From Trichocoleus desertorum NBK24 (GTDB taxonomy: Bacteria; Cyanobacteriota; Cyanobacteriia; FACHB-46): 64,000 bases of DNA. Of this stretch, positions 1 to 8,304 are shown in pieces; the first letter of the stretch is position 1, and every line of letters starts with the position of its first letter. The position numbers and the translations under genes are program-made. Where the stretch lies: NCBI RefSeq assembly GCF_030409055.1, contig NZ_CP116619.1, forward strand, positions 124,001 through 188,000, read 5' to 3'. The notes beneath the pieces were generated by a model. That model was not told where the DNA came from. It saw only the letters and a list, made by a program, of their open reading frames with translations, and ran no database searches.

Positions 1-828
1 CTGCTGCCAAGATAACAATCGCTCCACCCCCTCAGGGCAAGAGGAATCAGAAGGTGTTGGAGGCTCACACTCCGGTGGAGGAGATTGAGACTGAATCAAC
101 TGCTCAATGCGCTCATCGAACTGTTGCAGATGAGCTTCGAGAAACTCCAGTTGTTCGAGATGAGTTTGGATCAAAAAGCGATGATGTTCTCGCACTCGAC
201 CTGTGAGTGCTTCGCTTAAGGCAGCTTGTTTGCGTCGCAATCGTCCTTTCGCATGCTCTGCTAGAGCTTCTGGGTTCTCGGTTCCCTTGACTAGCGCTTT
301 GAGCATCGCTCTGGCAGACACACCACTAATATCAGTGACAACGGAGGCCAGTTTGAGGTTGGCCCATTCCAACACCTTCTGTAAGCGGTTGATGATACAG
401 GCCTTGTCACGGATGAGGGTCGTGCGCTGGCGGGTTAAATCCCGTAAGTCACGCTGGGGGAGCGGTGGAATGAAACTCCCTCGCACTAATCCATAACTTA
501 GTAGCTCAGCCAACCATTCTGCATCTTTGACATCGGTTTTACGTCCCGGAACTTGTTTGAAGTGGTGGGAGTTCACCACCCTCACCTCAAAGCTGCTTTC
601 GAGCAAGTTGTAAACGGGTTTCCAATACTCCCCTGTGCTCTCCATTGCCACATGGGTGATGTGTTCACTCGATAACCAGTCACACAAGCTCAGCAGTTCA
701 CGGGTGGTCGTACCGTAGGTTCTCGTTTCCCGCTTCGCTTTGCCATTTTCACTCGAGGTTAGGCAGCAGACCACAACCGTCTTTTTGTGGACATCAATTC
801 CAGCGCAGCACTCATGAGTCACTTGCAT
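1..828 (-). CDS. IS110-family transposase/recombinase (C-terminus outside window)
   Basis: This is a partial gene read leftwards off the window edge. The start is the ATG at 828, giving MQVTHECCAGIDVHKKT, the classic N-terminus of IS110 recombinases, where the Asp of GIDVHK is the first residue of the DEDD RuvC-like site. AMESTGEYW (second acidic residue) and a KTDVKDAEWLAEL stretch follow, then the coiled linker and the start of the C-terminal domain. IS110 enzymes are DEDD recombinases with a C-terminal serine, and in characterised members they are guided by a bridge RNA from the element's non-coding end. That end should lie just right of 828, where an IS5 element begins at 1058. No internal stop is seen in the visible part, so the gene may be intact. 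Confidence 0.9.
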   Translation of the reverse strand, partial: MQVTHECCAGIDVHKKTVVVCCLTSSENGKAKRETRTYGTTTRELLSLCDWLSSEHITHVAMESTGEYWKPVYNLLESSFEVRVVNSHHFKQVPGRKTDVKDAEWLAELLSYGLVRGSFIPPLPQRDLRDLTRQRTTLIRDKACIINRLQKVLEWANLKLASVVTDISGVSARAMLKALVKGTENPEALAEHAKGRLRRKQAALSEALTGRVREHHRFLIQTHLEQLEFLEAHLQQFDERIEQLIQSQSPPPECEPPTPSDSSCPEGVERLLSWQQ

Positions 829-1057
829 CGGCTGATCCTCCAATGGAGTTGAACTGGTTCGCCCGCCATGAAGGTAATCGATCCTGCTTTGCGTGCTACC
901 TCAGATGCTATGAGATGCACAAGTGGTTGTGCCGTTAGCGGGCGCGGTCAGTCTCTTGCTCAGGCTTGGGGCACTAGTTCCATTCCGACCTCTGAACCAG
1001 TTTGTCAGTGTGACTTTACCACTTTCATTCGCGGTTGTGAGCAGTGGCTCATGATGT
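829..1057 (-). other. Non-coding flank of IS110 gene, possible bridge-RNA end
   Basis: This 229-bp stretch separates the IS110 start codon from the left inverted repeat of the IS5 element. No convincing gene was found in it; a short open frame at 868-1071 is not recognisable. In IS621-type IS110 elements the non-coding end upstream of the recombinase encodes the bridge RNA, so position and size fit such a locus. I did not fold it or identify donor and target loops, and the IS110 end may have been cut by the IS5 insertion. Confidence 0.3.
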
Positions 1058-1994
1058 CTCTTGCAGATTAGAACTAATCACTGAGCTTGAGACTGCTCAT
1101 AGTTGTACAAAGCAGCAATCAAATTGCATCGCAGCCCAAAGCGACGACGGCGATTGCGATAGCGCTCAGCTAAAATTCTAAAAATCTTCAAGCAGCGATT
1201 GACCTGCTCAATCACGACCCGATCGCGAGCTAAGGTGCGATTGTAAGCTTTGTCCTCACGGCTCAGCTGTCCGCCTCTCGGTTTCTTTTTGGGTAAGCAA
1301 CTGTTGGGATGAAGTGTTTGCATCCCTTGGTAGCCCTTATCCTGCAAACTTTGTGTTTGGGGATGAAAATGAACCCCTGAGGCTTGAAACAACTTGAAAT
1401 CGTGACGACGTCCCTTGCCAAAAAAGGTGCAGATGATGCGGCCTGTTGCTTGCTCAACGACCAGTTGGCATTTGAGGGTGTGTCTCTTCTTTTTGCCTGA
1501 GTAAAACCACCGCTGACGGCGCTTTGGTCGCTCAATGGGAGTTTCAGTGACATCGAGCACGACCACCTGCGGTTTGGCGAAACCCTGTAGCAGTTGTTTC
1601 TTACCAGGCAAGCGGAATCGGCCAGAGCGCATCAAGGCATCCTCAACCCAGTGCACGATGCGGCAGACACTCGCTTCGCTCACGCCCCAACTGCTGCCAA
1701 TGTGGAAGTAGGTGCGAGACTCTCGCCAATACTCCAATGCCACCAGCACCCGATCCTCAATCCCTAGCTTGGGCTTAGCACCCGGTTTAGGAACAGGTCG
1801 CCACAAGGGGTGGAGGGTATTCACCATTTGGCGAAAGGTATTTCGTTGAACCCCAAAGCGACGCTTAAAGTGCTTAGGGGACAGAGTTTGCGCTATCGTG
1901 TAGTTCATCATCAGGACGCTTTTCAATGGTAATGTCCTGATTTTTCTCATTTTCAAAGCTTTAGCAACCCTCTCAAGAAGCTAATCTGCAAGAG
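1058..1994. mobile_element. IS5-family insertion sequence (ISL2/DDE_Tnp_4 type)
   Basis: The ends are 14-bp perfect inverted repeats: CTCTTGCAGATTAG at 1058-1071 and its complement at 1981-1994. They frame a single transposase gene on the minus strand. The size (~0.94 kb) is normal for this IS5 subgroup. No clear target duplication is visible (flanks ATGATGT and GTCCAAT), so the exact outer base of each end is uncertain. The element sits between the IS110 flank and the 5' end of a broken IS4 gene. Confidence 0.8.
1078..1956 (-). CDS. IS5-family transposase (DDE_Tnp_4)
   Basis: A 292-residue DDE transposase. Residues ~30-115 form a helix-turn-helix domain (FGVQRNTFRQMV; WGVSEASVCRIVHWVED). 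The catalytic core follows: first Asp in VVVLDVTETPIERP (~135), second Asp in LQDKGYQGMQ (~207) and Glu in DRVVIEQVNRCLKIF (~250), the HARBI1-like arrangement of IS5/ISL2 enzymes. The reading frame is complete with no internal stop, so the enzyme is probably intact. The start at 1956 gives MKMRKIRTL; an internal Met at MMNYTIAQ is an alternative. The ends of the element lie 7-38 bp beyond the gene. Confidence 0.9.
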   Translation of the reverse strand: MKMRKIRTLPLKSVLMMNYTIAQTLSPKHFKRRFGVQRNTFRQMVNTLHPLWRPVPKPGAKPKLGIEDRVLVALEYWRESRTYFHIGSSWGVSEASVCRIVHWVEDALMRSGRFRLPGKKQLLQGFAKPQVVVLDVTETPIERPKRRQRWFYSGKKKRHTLKCQLVVEQATGRIICTFFGKGRRHDFKLFQASGVHFHPQTQSLQDKGYQGMQTLHPNSCLPKKKPRGGQLSREDKAYNRTLARDRVVIEQVNRCLKIFRILAERYRNRRRRFGLRCNLIAALYNYEQSQAQ

Positions 1995-2201
1995 GTCCAA
2001 TCATTTATAGCATTACTCTAAGTACAGGACAAAAGCTTGCAAATGTTTACAAGGAAAGGGTTTCATGAGAACTACCACATTCAGAGCATGAAACCCTTAT
2101 GCATCAGGTTACTCTACTTCGAGATGCCCTGCGTCCTCACCTCGCTTGGCATGGGGCCAGACTGAGTTTTCTGGCCGCTTTTCTGATCGCTCTGCTGCGA
2201 G

Positions 2202-3469
2202 CTCAGGGGGTAACAGAAAGCTTGAAGCAGATGTGTAGCAGGGGATAGAGCCGCTAAACACAAAAAAAGATAGGCTTGCTACTTGACCACAAGCCTACCC
2301 CTAAAAATGCTGCCTCTATTCTACCAAGCTCACCTCCAACAGTGCCTCAGTCCTCGCCATTACTTACTTGTGAATCTGCTGGTGTTGCTATTGCAATGGC
2401 ATAAACAAGTGCGCCTCGAAAGACTTGCGACCACCTTGCCTCTACCGATTCAATTCGAGGGTCGTCGCCGCTGTTTGCAACGCTTGTTTTCGAGCCCTCA
2501 GTTGCACATTGATACCCTCTGGTTGCCCTTAGTCGGCTACTTGCTATCTTGCCAATTCCGAGTCGGACAAACTCTTTACTTGGTCCTCGACCGCACGCAG
2601 TGGCAAGGGGTGAATGTGCTGATGGCGAGTGTGATTTATCGAGGGCGGGCTCTGCCCTTGTACTGGCAGTTCTTGTCGCATTCTGGAAGTTCGGGCTTAG
2701 CGCAACAACAAGCGGTTTTGCGCCCACTTTCAGCGCTACTCAAGCCTTATCAAGTCGTGGTCTTAGGGGACCGGGAATTCTGCTCGGTGCATCTAGCGCA
2801 ATGGTTGGGCCAAGAACAGCTCAGCTTCTGTTTACGCTTACGCTGTAACGAGTACGTTCAAGATGAAACGGGTTTGGTTGAGCAACTCCAACACCTGGGA
2901 TTAAAACCCGGTCAATCGCGCTTTTTCGAGCAGGTGAGGGTGACGAAACAAGGGGGTCTGGGATTGTTTAATGTGGCTTGCTATTGGAAACGAGCATATC
3001 GAGGCCATTGCGAGAAAAGTGCTTGGTTTCTCTTAACCAATCTGCCCTCTTTAGGTGCTGCTGTGACGGCTTATCAACATCGCATGGGCATCGAAGCTTT
3101 CTTTCGTGACTACAAAAGTGGAGGGTATCAAGTCGAATCCACTCGTCTCAATCCTCAGCGCTTATCAGGTTTATTTGTTCTCTTAGCCCTTGCTTATACC
3201 AGTGCAGTCATTCAAGGCCATGAAGTTCGCACTCAAGGCTTAGCTAGCTATATTTGTCGAGCCAAAGAAGGACGAAGAATACGTCGCAGACATAGCGATT
3301 TTTGGATAGGTTTGTATGCTCAAGCTTGGTTGGAAGGGATGGACTTAGCCACCGATTGGGTAGAGTCTTGGATGCAGCTTAGTGGCAATAAGCAACCCTA
3401 TCTTCAGCGAGGACTAGACGCTGCTTCCCGCCTCCAGTCCTTGTTCTAGCCTTCTTGTTACCCCCTGAG
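2202..3469. mobile_element. Complete IS4-type element nested in an IS4 gene
   Basis: The element is 1268 bp. It begins CTCAGGGGGTAACA (2202-2215) and ends with the inverse of the same bases (3456-3469). It is flanked by a perfect 10-bp direct repeat, CTGCTGCGAG, at 2192-2201 and 3470-3479. Removing the element and one repeat restores the open frame of the surrounding transposase gene, which proves the boundaries. One transposase gene fills the element on the plus strand. Confidence 0.95.
2283..3449 (+). CDS. IS4-family transposase of the nested element
   Basis: An IS4-superfamily DDE transposase. Asp in LVLDRTQWQG (~100), Asp in VVVLGDREFCSVH (~163), then the family signature Y-2-R-3-E-6-K in AYQHRMGIEAFFRDYKSGG (~262-280) with the third catalytic residue Glu. 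The only start giving full length is TTG at 2283; the next in-frame ATG is at 2307 (MLPLFYQAHLQQ) and leaves all motifs, so 2307 is the likelier start. The frame is open to TAG at 3447-3449, 20 bp before the element end. It appears intact and is the youngest layer at this spot. Confidence 0.88.
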   Translation: MTTSLPLKMLPLFYQAHLQQCLSPRHYLLVNLLVLLLQWHKQVRLERLATTLPLPIQFEGRRRCLQRLFSSPQLHIDTLWLPLVGYLLSCQFRVGQTLYLVLDRTQWQGVNVLMASVIYRGRALPLYWQFLSHSGSSGLAQQQAVLRPLSALLKPYQVVVLGDREFCSVHLAQWLGQEQLSFCLRLRCNEYVQDETGLVEQLQHLGLKPGQSRFFEQVRVTKQGGLGLFNVACYWKRAYRGHCEKSAWFLLTNLPSLGAAVTAYQHRMGIEAFFRDYKSGGYQVESTRLNPQRLSGLFVLLALAYTSAVIQGHEVRTQGLASYICRAKEGRRIRRRHSDFWIGLYAQAWLEGMDLATDWVESWMQLSGNKQPYLQRGLDAASRLQSLF

Positions 3470-4152
3470 CTGCTGCGAGTTAAAACCATTAACTTTGCTG
3501 AACTCGCAACGGCGTTCAGTGGGAAGGCTCAAACGGATTCGCACTATAAGCGTCTCCAGAGATTCTTTCGCGACTATGAAATGGACTACGCGGAGATTGC
3601 CCAGGCGGTAGTGGCTCTGATGGCGATTCCAAAACCGTGGGTGCTCTCCATTGACCGAACGCAGTGGCAATTTGGGGAGCGCACCTTCAACATTCTGATG
3701 CTGGGGGTGGTGCATGAAGGAGTGGCTTTTCCTTTGGTGTGGTGCTTGCTCGACAAACGGGGCAATTCCAACACGGATGAGCGCATGAGCCTGTTCAACC
3801 AGTTTCTGGAGCGCTTTGGAGAGCGAGACATTGCTTGCCTGAGTGCCGACCGAGAGTTTGTGGGCAAAGATTAGTTGGGCTATCTGCTCAAAGACCCACT
3901 CACCCCTTTCCGCATCCGTATCCGTGAGAATCACAAGCTCAAGCAGGGTGACCAGAACCTCAAAGCCAAGGTAGTCTTTCAGGATTTACAGCCAGGACAG
4001 CACAAAGTTCTGCGCCATAAACGGCAGCTTTGGGGGCATTGGGTCTACATTGCGGCTTTGCGCCTAGAAGACGGGGCCTTGCTCATCGTTGCCACTCAGA
4101 CTGCTCCCAAATCTGCCATCACCGATTATGCCAAGCGCTGGGGAATTGATAC

Positions 4153-4595
4153 CAAGTTGCGTTCTAGAGCGTAATTCTCATATGGGGAAAGAAGGTCATT
4201 GAGCGCACTTGCTCAGGTGTATCCATCAAGTTCTTCAAGGCTTGACATAACGTAGCTTCGACTGCATCGAGAGAATGAAAGATCCGGTTGTAGAAGTGCT
4301 TTTCTCGCATCTCTTCCCAGATGTGCTCAACTGGCATCAACTCCGGACTATAAGCAGGTTGTGGTAACAATCGGATGTTCTCCGGAATGGCTAAGTGCTT
4401 GGCTCGATGCCATCCCGCTTGATCCAACTGCAAGATGATGAAGTACTGGGCAAACTCCAATGACAAGTGCGCCAGAAACAGATTCATCATGGCAGTATTG
4501 GCCCAAGGCAAGATCAAACTACACAGCTTGCCGATGGCGGGGGCGACGGCAGCAAAGGCATAAAGAAAAGATACTGTCTGACTTGCTGCTTGGGC
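4153..4595 (-). pseudogene. IS630-type transposase, C-terminal remnant
   Basis: On the minus strand the frame ending at 4164 encodes the C-terminal half of an IS630/Tc1-type enzyme: LYAFAAVAPAIGKL, then FIILQLDQAGWH (second Asp), RLLPQPAYSPELMPVEHIW with the catalytic Glu of the DDE triad, and the C-terminus DTPEQVRSMTFFPHMRITL. The N-terminal HTH and first Asp are missing; the sequence switches at about 4571-4595 to the tnsB fragment. The right end (ACCAAGTTGCGTTCTAGAGC near 4151-4170) abuts the truncated IS4 gene next to a TA, consistent with IS630 TA targeting. Defective. Confidence 0.82.
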
Positions 4596-4897
4596 CAAAA
4601 CTCCGAAATCCGATGCGTTCCTCGATCTGCTCGCTTGGAAGAAGCCAGAGCCGTTACCCCCTCCGCCTCCCACTTCTGCACCAACCGCTGCACCGTGCGA
4701 ACAGAACAGCCCAGCTTTTCGGCTGCATCACGGAGCTTTTCACCGTAGGTTGTGCGATCGCACGGCTCCATCAAGCTTTCAATCACTTCAAGTTTTCGTT
4801 GGGTGGCTTCATCAAGTTCGAGGGCGATCACATTTGCCTCGCCCTTCTCTAAAGGCTGAGCAAAGGCACTATCAGAACCTTCAGGGGAAGAAAGCAT
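4595..4897 (-). pseudogene. tnsB: tnsB-like transposase (type V-K CAST), N-terminal fragment
   Basis: Reading leftwards from the ATG at 4897, about 101 codons match the N-terminus of cyanobacterial CAST TnsB proteins as I know them: VIALELDEATQRKLEVIESL, then MEPCDRTTYGEKLRDAAEKL, the HTH CSVRTVQRLVQKWEAEGV and SSKRADRGTHRISEFW. The match stops after EFW, where family members continue into the DNA-binding and rve (DDE) domains; here the frame runs into IS630 sequence and ends by 4514. TnsB is the Mu/retroviral-integrase-like transposase of Tn7-like CAST elements. No tnsC, tniQ or cas12k is visible; they would be expected to the left, where IS sequences now lie. The TnsB versus other Mu-like transposase call rests on recalled similarity. 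Confidence 0.72.
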
Positions 4898-5229
4898 TCT
4901 GCAATATTAGAAGCAACCTCTTCTTTCATGGCTAAATTCCAGAGGAGGAAAAAGAACATATGAACTAAATTAATGGATATTCTCTTTCCTGACAACAATT
5001 TGTCTCAGACTTACAATTCGGAATTTCAAGGTTAACTAAGAGGGCGACATGATCGCCCCTATCCTTATGTAGTGGAAGGGCGATTTCTTTGCTCCAAAGT
5101 TTATGGAAAAGTCTAGCTTGTTCTCAAGAAGTCAGCTTCTGCAAACATCTAATTAAATGTAAACATAAGCTGCTGGAGAGGGATAACTAGAGGCTGTAGA
5201 AGCAAGCCGTGGCCTTGGGGAGAATCTGC
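4898..5229 (+). promoter_or_regulatory. Leader region of first TPR-CHAT gene
   Basis: A 332-bp non-coding stretch. Bases ~5040-5229 are a diverged copy of the leader of the second TPR-CHAT gene (~8465-8654): both have an AAGGGCGA segment, GAGTTTAT/AAGTTTAT, AACATAAG/GACATAAG, GGGATAA(C/T)TAGAGG, TGTAGAAG and a final CTTGGGG ribosome-binding site ~10 bp before the ATG. The promoter therefore belongs to the duplicated unit. At 4991-5004 the sequence GACAACAATTTGTC resembles the TnsB-type sites at 14025-14230 and may be a remnant of a transposon end near tnsB; a single imperfect hit is weak evidence. Confidence 0.5.
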
Positions 5230-8200
5230 ATGGATCAGCAGCGAATGCAGGCTTATCTGGCGTTGATTGAGCAACTCCTGAATTGTCCTCAGGGCAAAGA
5301 AGGTGAGCTTTTAGAAGCCTATACAGACCTGCTGGATGCAGGTTTGTTAGCAGCGATGGAACAAGTAGCTGCCTCTTTAAAAAGCCAGGAAGGCGGCAAC
5401 GCTGAATGGCTAAGGGGATTTGCAGCACAGTTGGCGGAGGCGATGGGTTCGAAAACGATTGCCCCAGCTGATCCCGGAGCAGCAAGCCAGTTTTTATTAG
5501 AGATGTTGCAGTTGATTGTGGATAAGCAAGGCAATCCGCAGCAGATCTACCCTGTGTGGGCACAGCAGCAATCTCGATTCAATGTAGAAATGCTGGAGGT
5601 CTTGCCTAGCGTCGCTTCTCAAATCTTGCAGGGAGATACGGAACGGTACACTTTCATTGCTAGGGTATTAGGAGAATTTGGCAATTTACTTTGTCAATTT
5701 ACTTTAGGGGTACGCTGGTTTAACTTGGAGATTGCCATTGCCGCCTATGAGCAGTCGTTGCAGGTGATAACCCGCGAGGCCATGCCCTTCGAGTGGGCAA
5801 CCTCGATGATGAATCTGGCAAACGCTTACTATTCCCGCATCCGAGGCGATCGGGCAGAGAACATCGAAATCGCCATCGATGCTTACCAGCAATCGTTGCA
5901 AGTGAGGACTCGCAAGACCATGCCCATTGAGTGGGCACAATCGACCATAAACTTGGCAACCGCTTACTATTCCCGCATCCGGGGCGATCGGGCAGAGAAC
6001 ATCGAAATCGCCATCGATGCTTATCAGCAATCGTTGCAAGTGATAACCCACGAGGCCATGCCCTTCGAGTGGGCAACCTTGATGATGAATCTGGCAACCG
6101 CTTACTCTGACCGTATTCGAGGTGATCAGGCAGAGAACATCGAAATGGCCATCGATGCCTACAAGCAATCGTTGCAAGTGATAACCCACGAGGCCATGCC
6201 CTTCGAGTGGGCAACCTTGATGATGAATCTGGCAACTGCTTACTATTCCCGCATCCGAGGCGATCGGGCAGAGAACATCGAAGCGGCCATCGGCGCCTAT
6301 GAGCAGTCGTTGCAAGTAACGACCTGCGAGGCCATGCCCTTCGAGTGGGCACAATCGACGATGAATCTGGCAACTGCTTACTCTAACCGCATTCGGGGCA
6401 ATCAGGAGGAGAACATCGAAGCGGCTATCGCCGCCTATAAGCGGTCATTGCAGGTGAGGACCCGCGAGGCCATGCCCTTCGAGTGGGCAACCTCGATGAT
6501 GAATCTGGCAAACGCTTACTATTCCCGCATCCGAGGCGATCAGGAGGAGAATATCGAAGCGGCCATCGCCGCCTATCAGGATAGTTTGAAGATTTTCACC
6601 CCAGAGCTACTTCCAGATTACTGCCGCAAGACGGCTCGAACCTTAGGTAATCTCTACTTTGGAAAACAGCGATGGGAAGACGCTGTTTCAGTTTATCAAA
6701 AGGCCCTGCAAGCCGCCGAAACCCTCTATCAGAGTGCTAATCTGTTGGATGGCAAAGCTGCTGAACTGGCTGAAACGGCTGATCTTCCCCGCCGGACAGC
6801 TTATGCCCTGGCCCGAACAGGGCATCTCCAGCAAGCTGTCGAAATTCTAGAGCAAGGCCGTGCTCGAGGATTGAGCGAAAGTCTGAGTCGCGATCGCGCC
6901 GACCTCACCCAACTGGAACAAACCCACCTCAAGCTTTGCCAGGACTACAGGGCGATCGCCAACCAACTTTACGACCTGGAAAACCAGCAGCGCGATCGCC
7001 TGACATCCGAGGATCGCCACAACTTAACGCCTGAAAAACTGAGGGAAAGAGCGATCGTCCTGCGCCAACAACTCACAGGCGTCATTCAACGCATCCGCCA
7101 AATTCCAGGGTATGAAGAATTTCTCTCCGTTCCCACCTTTACCGACCTCAAAAAGGTTTTGCAGGACTGCCCTCTGGTGTATTTCATTTCTACCGCCGCA
7201 GGCAGTCTCGCCCTCATTGTTACCCCCAATACTATTCATGATGTTTGGTTGGATGCCATCAATGAAACCCAATTGATTGACTTGCTACAAACCTGGTTTG
7301 CAACTTACAGACCGTCTCAGAGCAATCGTCAAGGATGGTTTGATGCGATCGATACAGTCACAAGCCAACTCTGGGAACCGCTGATGGCTCCCGTCATCGC
7401 CCACCTCAAAAAGCATCAGTTCCAGCAAGTCACGCTCATCCCTACTGGCTATCTCAACCTCCTACCACTCCACGCCGCCTGGACGGAAGACACCAGCACT
7501 CCCATTGAGCGCCGCTATGCCCTCGATGACATCCACTTCACCTATGCGCCGAATGCGCGATCGCTCACGGCTGCAAGGGCGATCGCGCAGCACGCTTCAG
7601 CAGAATCCATCCTGGCGATTAACAATCCCCGTCAGGATTTGCCCAACTCCAAGCGAGAAGTAGAAGCTGCGATCGCCACCTTTCCCCAATTCAGATCTAC
7701 AGTCCTGGCTCATGAAGACGCCACTGTTGAGGCGGTGAAAGCGGCTTTAGCGGGAGTGGCGATCGCCCACTTCTCCTGCCACGGCACCGCCAACCTCACC
7801 GATCCGCTCAACAGCGGCCTCCTGATGAGTGATGGCCTCCTGACCCTGCGTGATATTTTCGCGCTTAACCTGGCTGATCAGGGTGGTCTTCGTCTCGCTA
7901 TCCTCTCTGCTTGTGAAACAGGACTCTCGGGCATCGAAAATGCCGACGAAGCGGTCAGTTTACCGACGGGACTGCTTCAGGCTGGGGTTGCTGCCGTCAT
8001 CGCCTCCCTCTGGTCCGTCTCCGACCTCAGCACCATGCTCCTGCTCACCAAGTTTTACGACCTGTGGCGCGAGCAAGCCCTCCCTCCTGACCAAGCCCTG
8101 CGCCAAGCCCAAATTTGGCTCCGCGACACTACCAACGAAGAAAAAATTGCTGAATTCAAGGCGTTCATCCCCGCCTTCGCAGGCACCCGTCTGTCACCCA

Positions 8201-8304
8201 CCACCGCCCAAGAGCTTTACAACGAACTCGCCTGGGAAGCCAAAAATGAGTGCTCCTTCGCTCATCCCTTCCACTGGGCAGCCTTTAACTACACGGGTGT
8301 CTGA
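5230..8304 (+). CDS. TPR-CHAT caspase-like protease, copy 1
   Basis: 1024 residues. I chose the ATG at 5230 (MDQQRMQAY) rather than the GTG at 5209 because it aligns with copy 2 (MDEQRLQAY) and has GGGGAG upstream. Domains: helical N-terminus (~1-160); six 46-residue TPR-like repeats (~163-438; typical AENIEIAIDAYQQSLQV then MNLATAYYSRIRGDR) plus a seventh partial; further TPRs (~455-540); coiled linker (~570-625); C-terminal CHAT domain (~640-1024). The CHAT catalytic dyad is visible: His851 in HFSCHGTAN and Cys895 in LSACETGLSG. CHAT proteases are caspase/separase-like Cys peptidases activated through fused or partner sensors, as in Craspase. Its substrate is unknown; the small protein, membrane protein or host factors are candidates. 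Confidence 0.9.
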   Translation: MDQQRMQAYLALIEQLLNCPQGKEGELLEAYTDLLDAGLLAAMEQVAASLKSQEGGNAEWLRGFAAQLAEAMGSKTIAPADPGAASQFLLEMLQLIVDKQGNPQQIYPVWAQQQSRFNVEMLEVLPSVASQILQGDTERYTFIARVLGEFGNLLCQFTLGVRWFNLEIAIAAYEQSLQVITREAMPFEWATSMMNLANAYYSRIRGDRAENIEIAIDAYQQSLQVRTRKTMPIEWAQSTINLATAYYSRIRGDRAENIEIAIDAYQQSLQVITHEAMPFEWATLMMNLATAYSDRIRGDQAENIEMAIDAYKQSLQVITHEAMPFEWATLMMNLATAYYSRIRGDRAENIEAAIGAYEQSLQVTTCEAMPFEWAQSTMNLATAYSNRIRGNQEENIEAAIAAYKRSLQVRTREAMPFEWATSMMNLANAYYSRIRGDQEENIEAAIAAYQDSLKIFTPELLPDYCRKTARTLGNLYFGKQRWEDAVSVYQKALQAAETLYQSANLLDGKAAELAETADLPRRTAYALARTGHLQQAVEILEQGRARGLSESLSRDRADLTQLEQTHLKLCQDYRAIANQLYDLENQQRDRLTSEDRHNLTPEKLRERAIVLRQQLTGVIQRIRQIPGYEEFLSVPTFTDLKKVLQDCPLVYFISTAAGSLALIVTPNTIHDVWLDAINETQLIDLLQTWFATYRPSQSNRQGWFDAIDTVTSQLWEPLMAPVIAHLKKHQFQQVTLIPTGYLNLLPLHAAWTEDTSTPIERRYALDDIHFTYAPNARSLTAARAIAQHASAESILAINNPRQDLPNSKREVEAAIATFPQFRSTVLAHEDATVEAVKAALAGVAIAHFSCHGTANLTDPLNSGLLMSDGLLTLRDIFALNLADQGGLRLAILSACETGLSGIENADEAVSLPTGLLQAGVAAVIASLWSVSDLSTMLLLTKFYDLWREQALPPDQALRQAQIWLRDTTNEEKIAEFKAFIPAFAGTRLSPTTAQELYNELAWEAKNECSFAHPFHWAAFNYTGV
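5716..6543 (+). repeat. Six 138-bp repeats coding TPR units (copy 1)
   Basis: Six consecutive units of exactly 138 bp (46 codons) starting at 5716, 5854, 5992, 6130, 6268 and 6406, followed by a partial seventh at 6544. Units share long near-identical blocks such as CCATGCCCTTCGAGTGGGCA. The identity at DNA level suggests recent unit duplication or gene conversion, so unit number is likely to vary between strains. Confidence 0.9.

Larger units (their letters stand above)
2099..4152 (+). pseudogene. IS4-family transposase gene, split, nonsense-mutated and 3'-truncated
   Basis: The 5' part (2099-2201) encodes MHQVTLLRDALRPHLAWHG and continues to LIALLR. The frame resumes at 3480 after removal of the inserted element (2202-3469) and one copy of its 10-bp duplication: G2201 joins TT3480-3481 to give Val, then KTINFAEL. 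First catalytic Asp in VLSIDRTQWQ; second in LSADREFVGKD. A TAG at 3872-3874 interrupts the frame where the family has Trp (FVGKD-stop-LGYLL). The gene stops at DYAKRWGID (~4150), just before the Tyr/Arg/Glu/Lys box that carries the third catalytic residue, because an IS630-type sequence begins there. Three independent lesions make it non-functional. Confidence 0.88.

Noticed and set aside
868-1071. 67-codon plus-strand ORF upstream of the IS5 end
   Set aside because: No recognisable protein and it runs through the inverted repeat of the IS5 element; likely chance.
4460-4852. Plus-strand ORFs of 93-130 codons
   Set aside because: They oppose the IS630 and tnsB fragments, which explain the sequence on the minus strand.
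5704-6373. Long minus-strand open frames opposite the TPR repeats (also 9145-10551)
   Set aside because: They are antisense shadows of the 138-bp repeats, kept open by the periodic composition; they have no recognisable domains.
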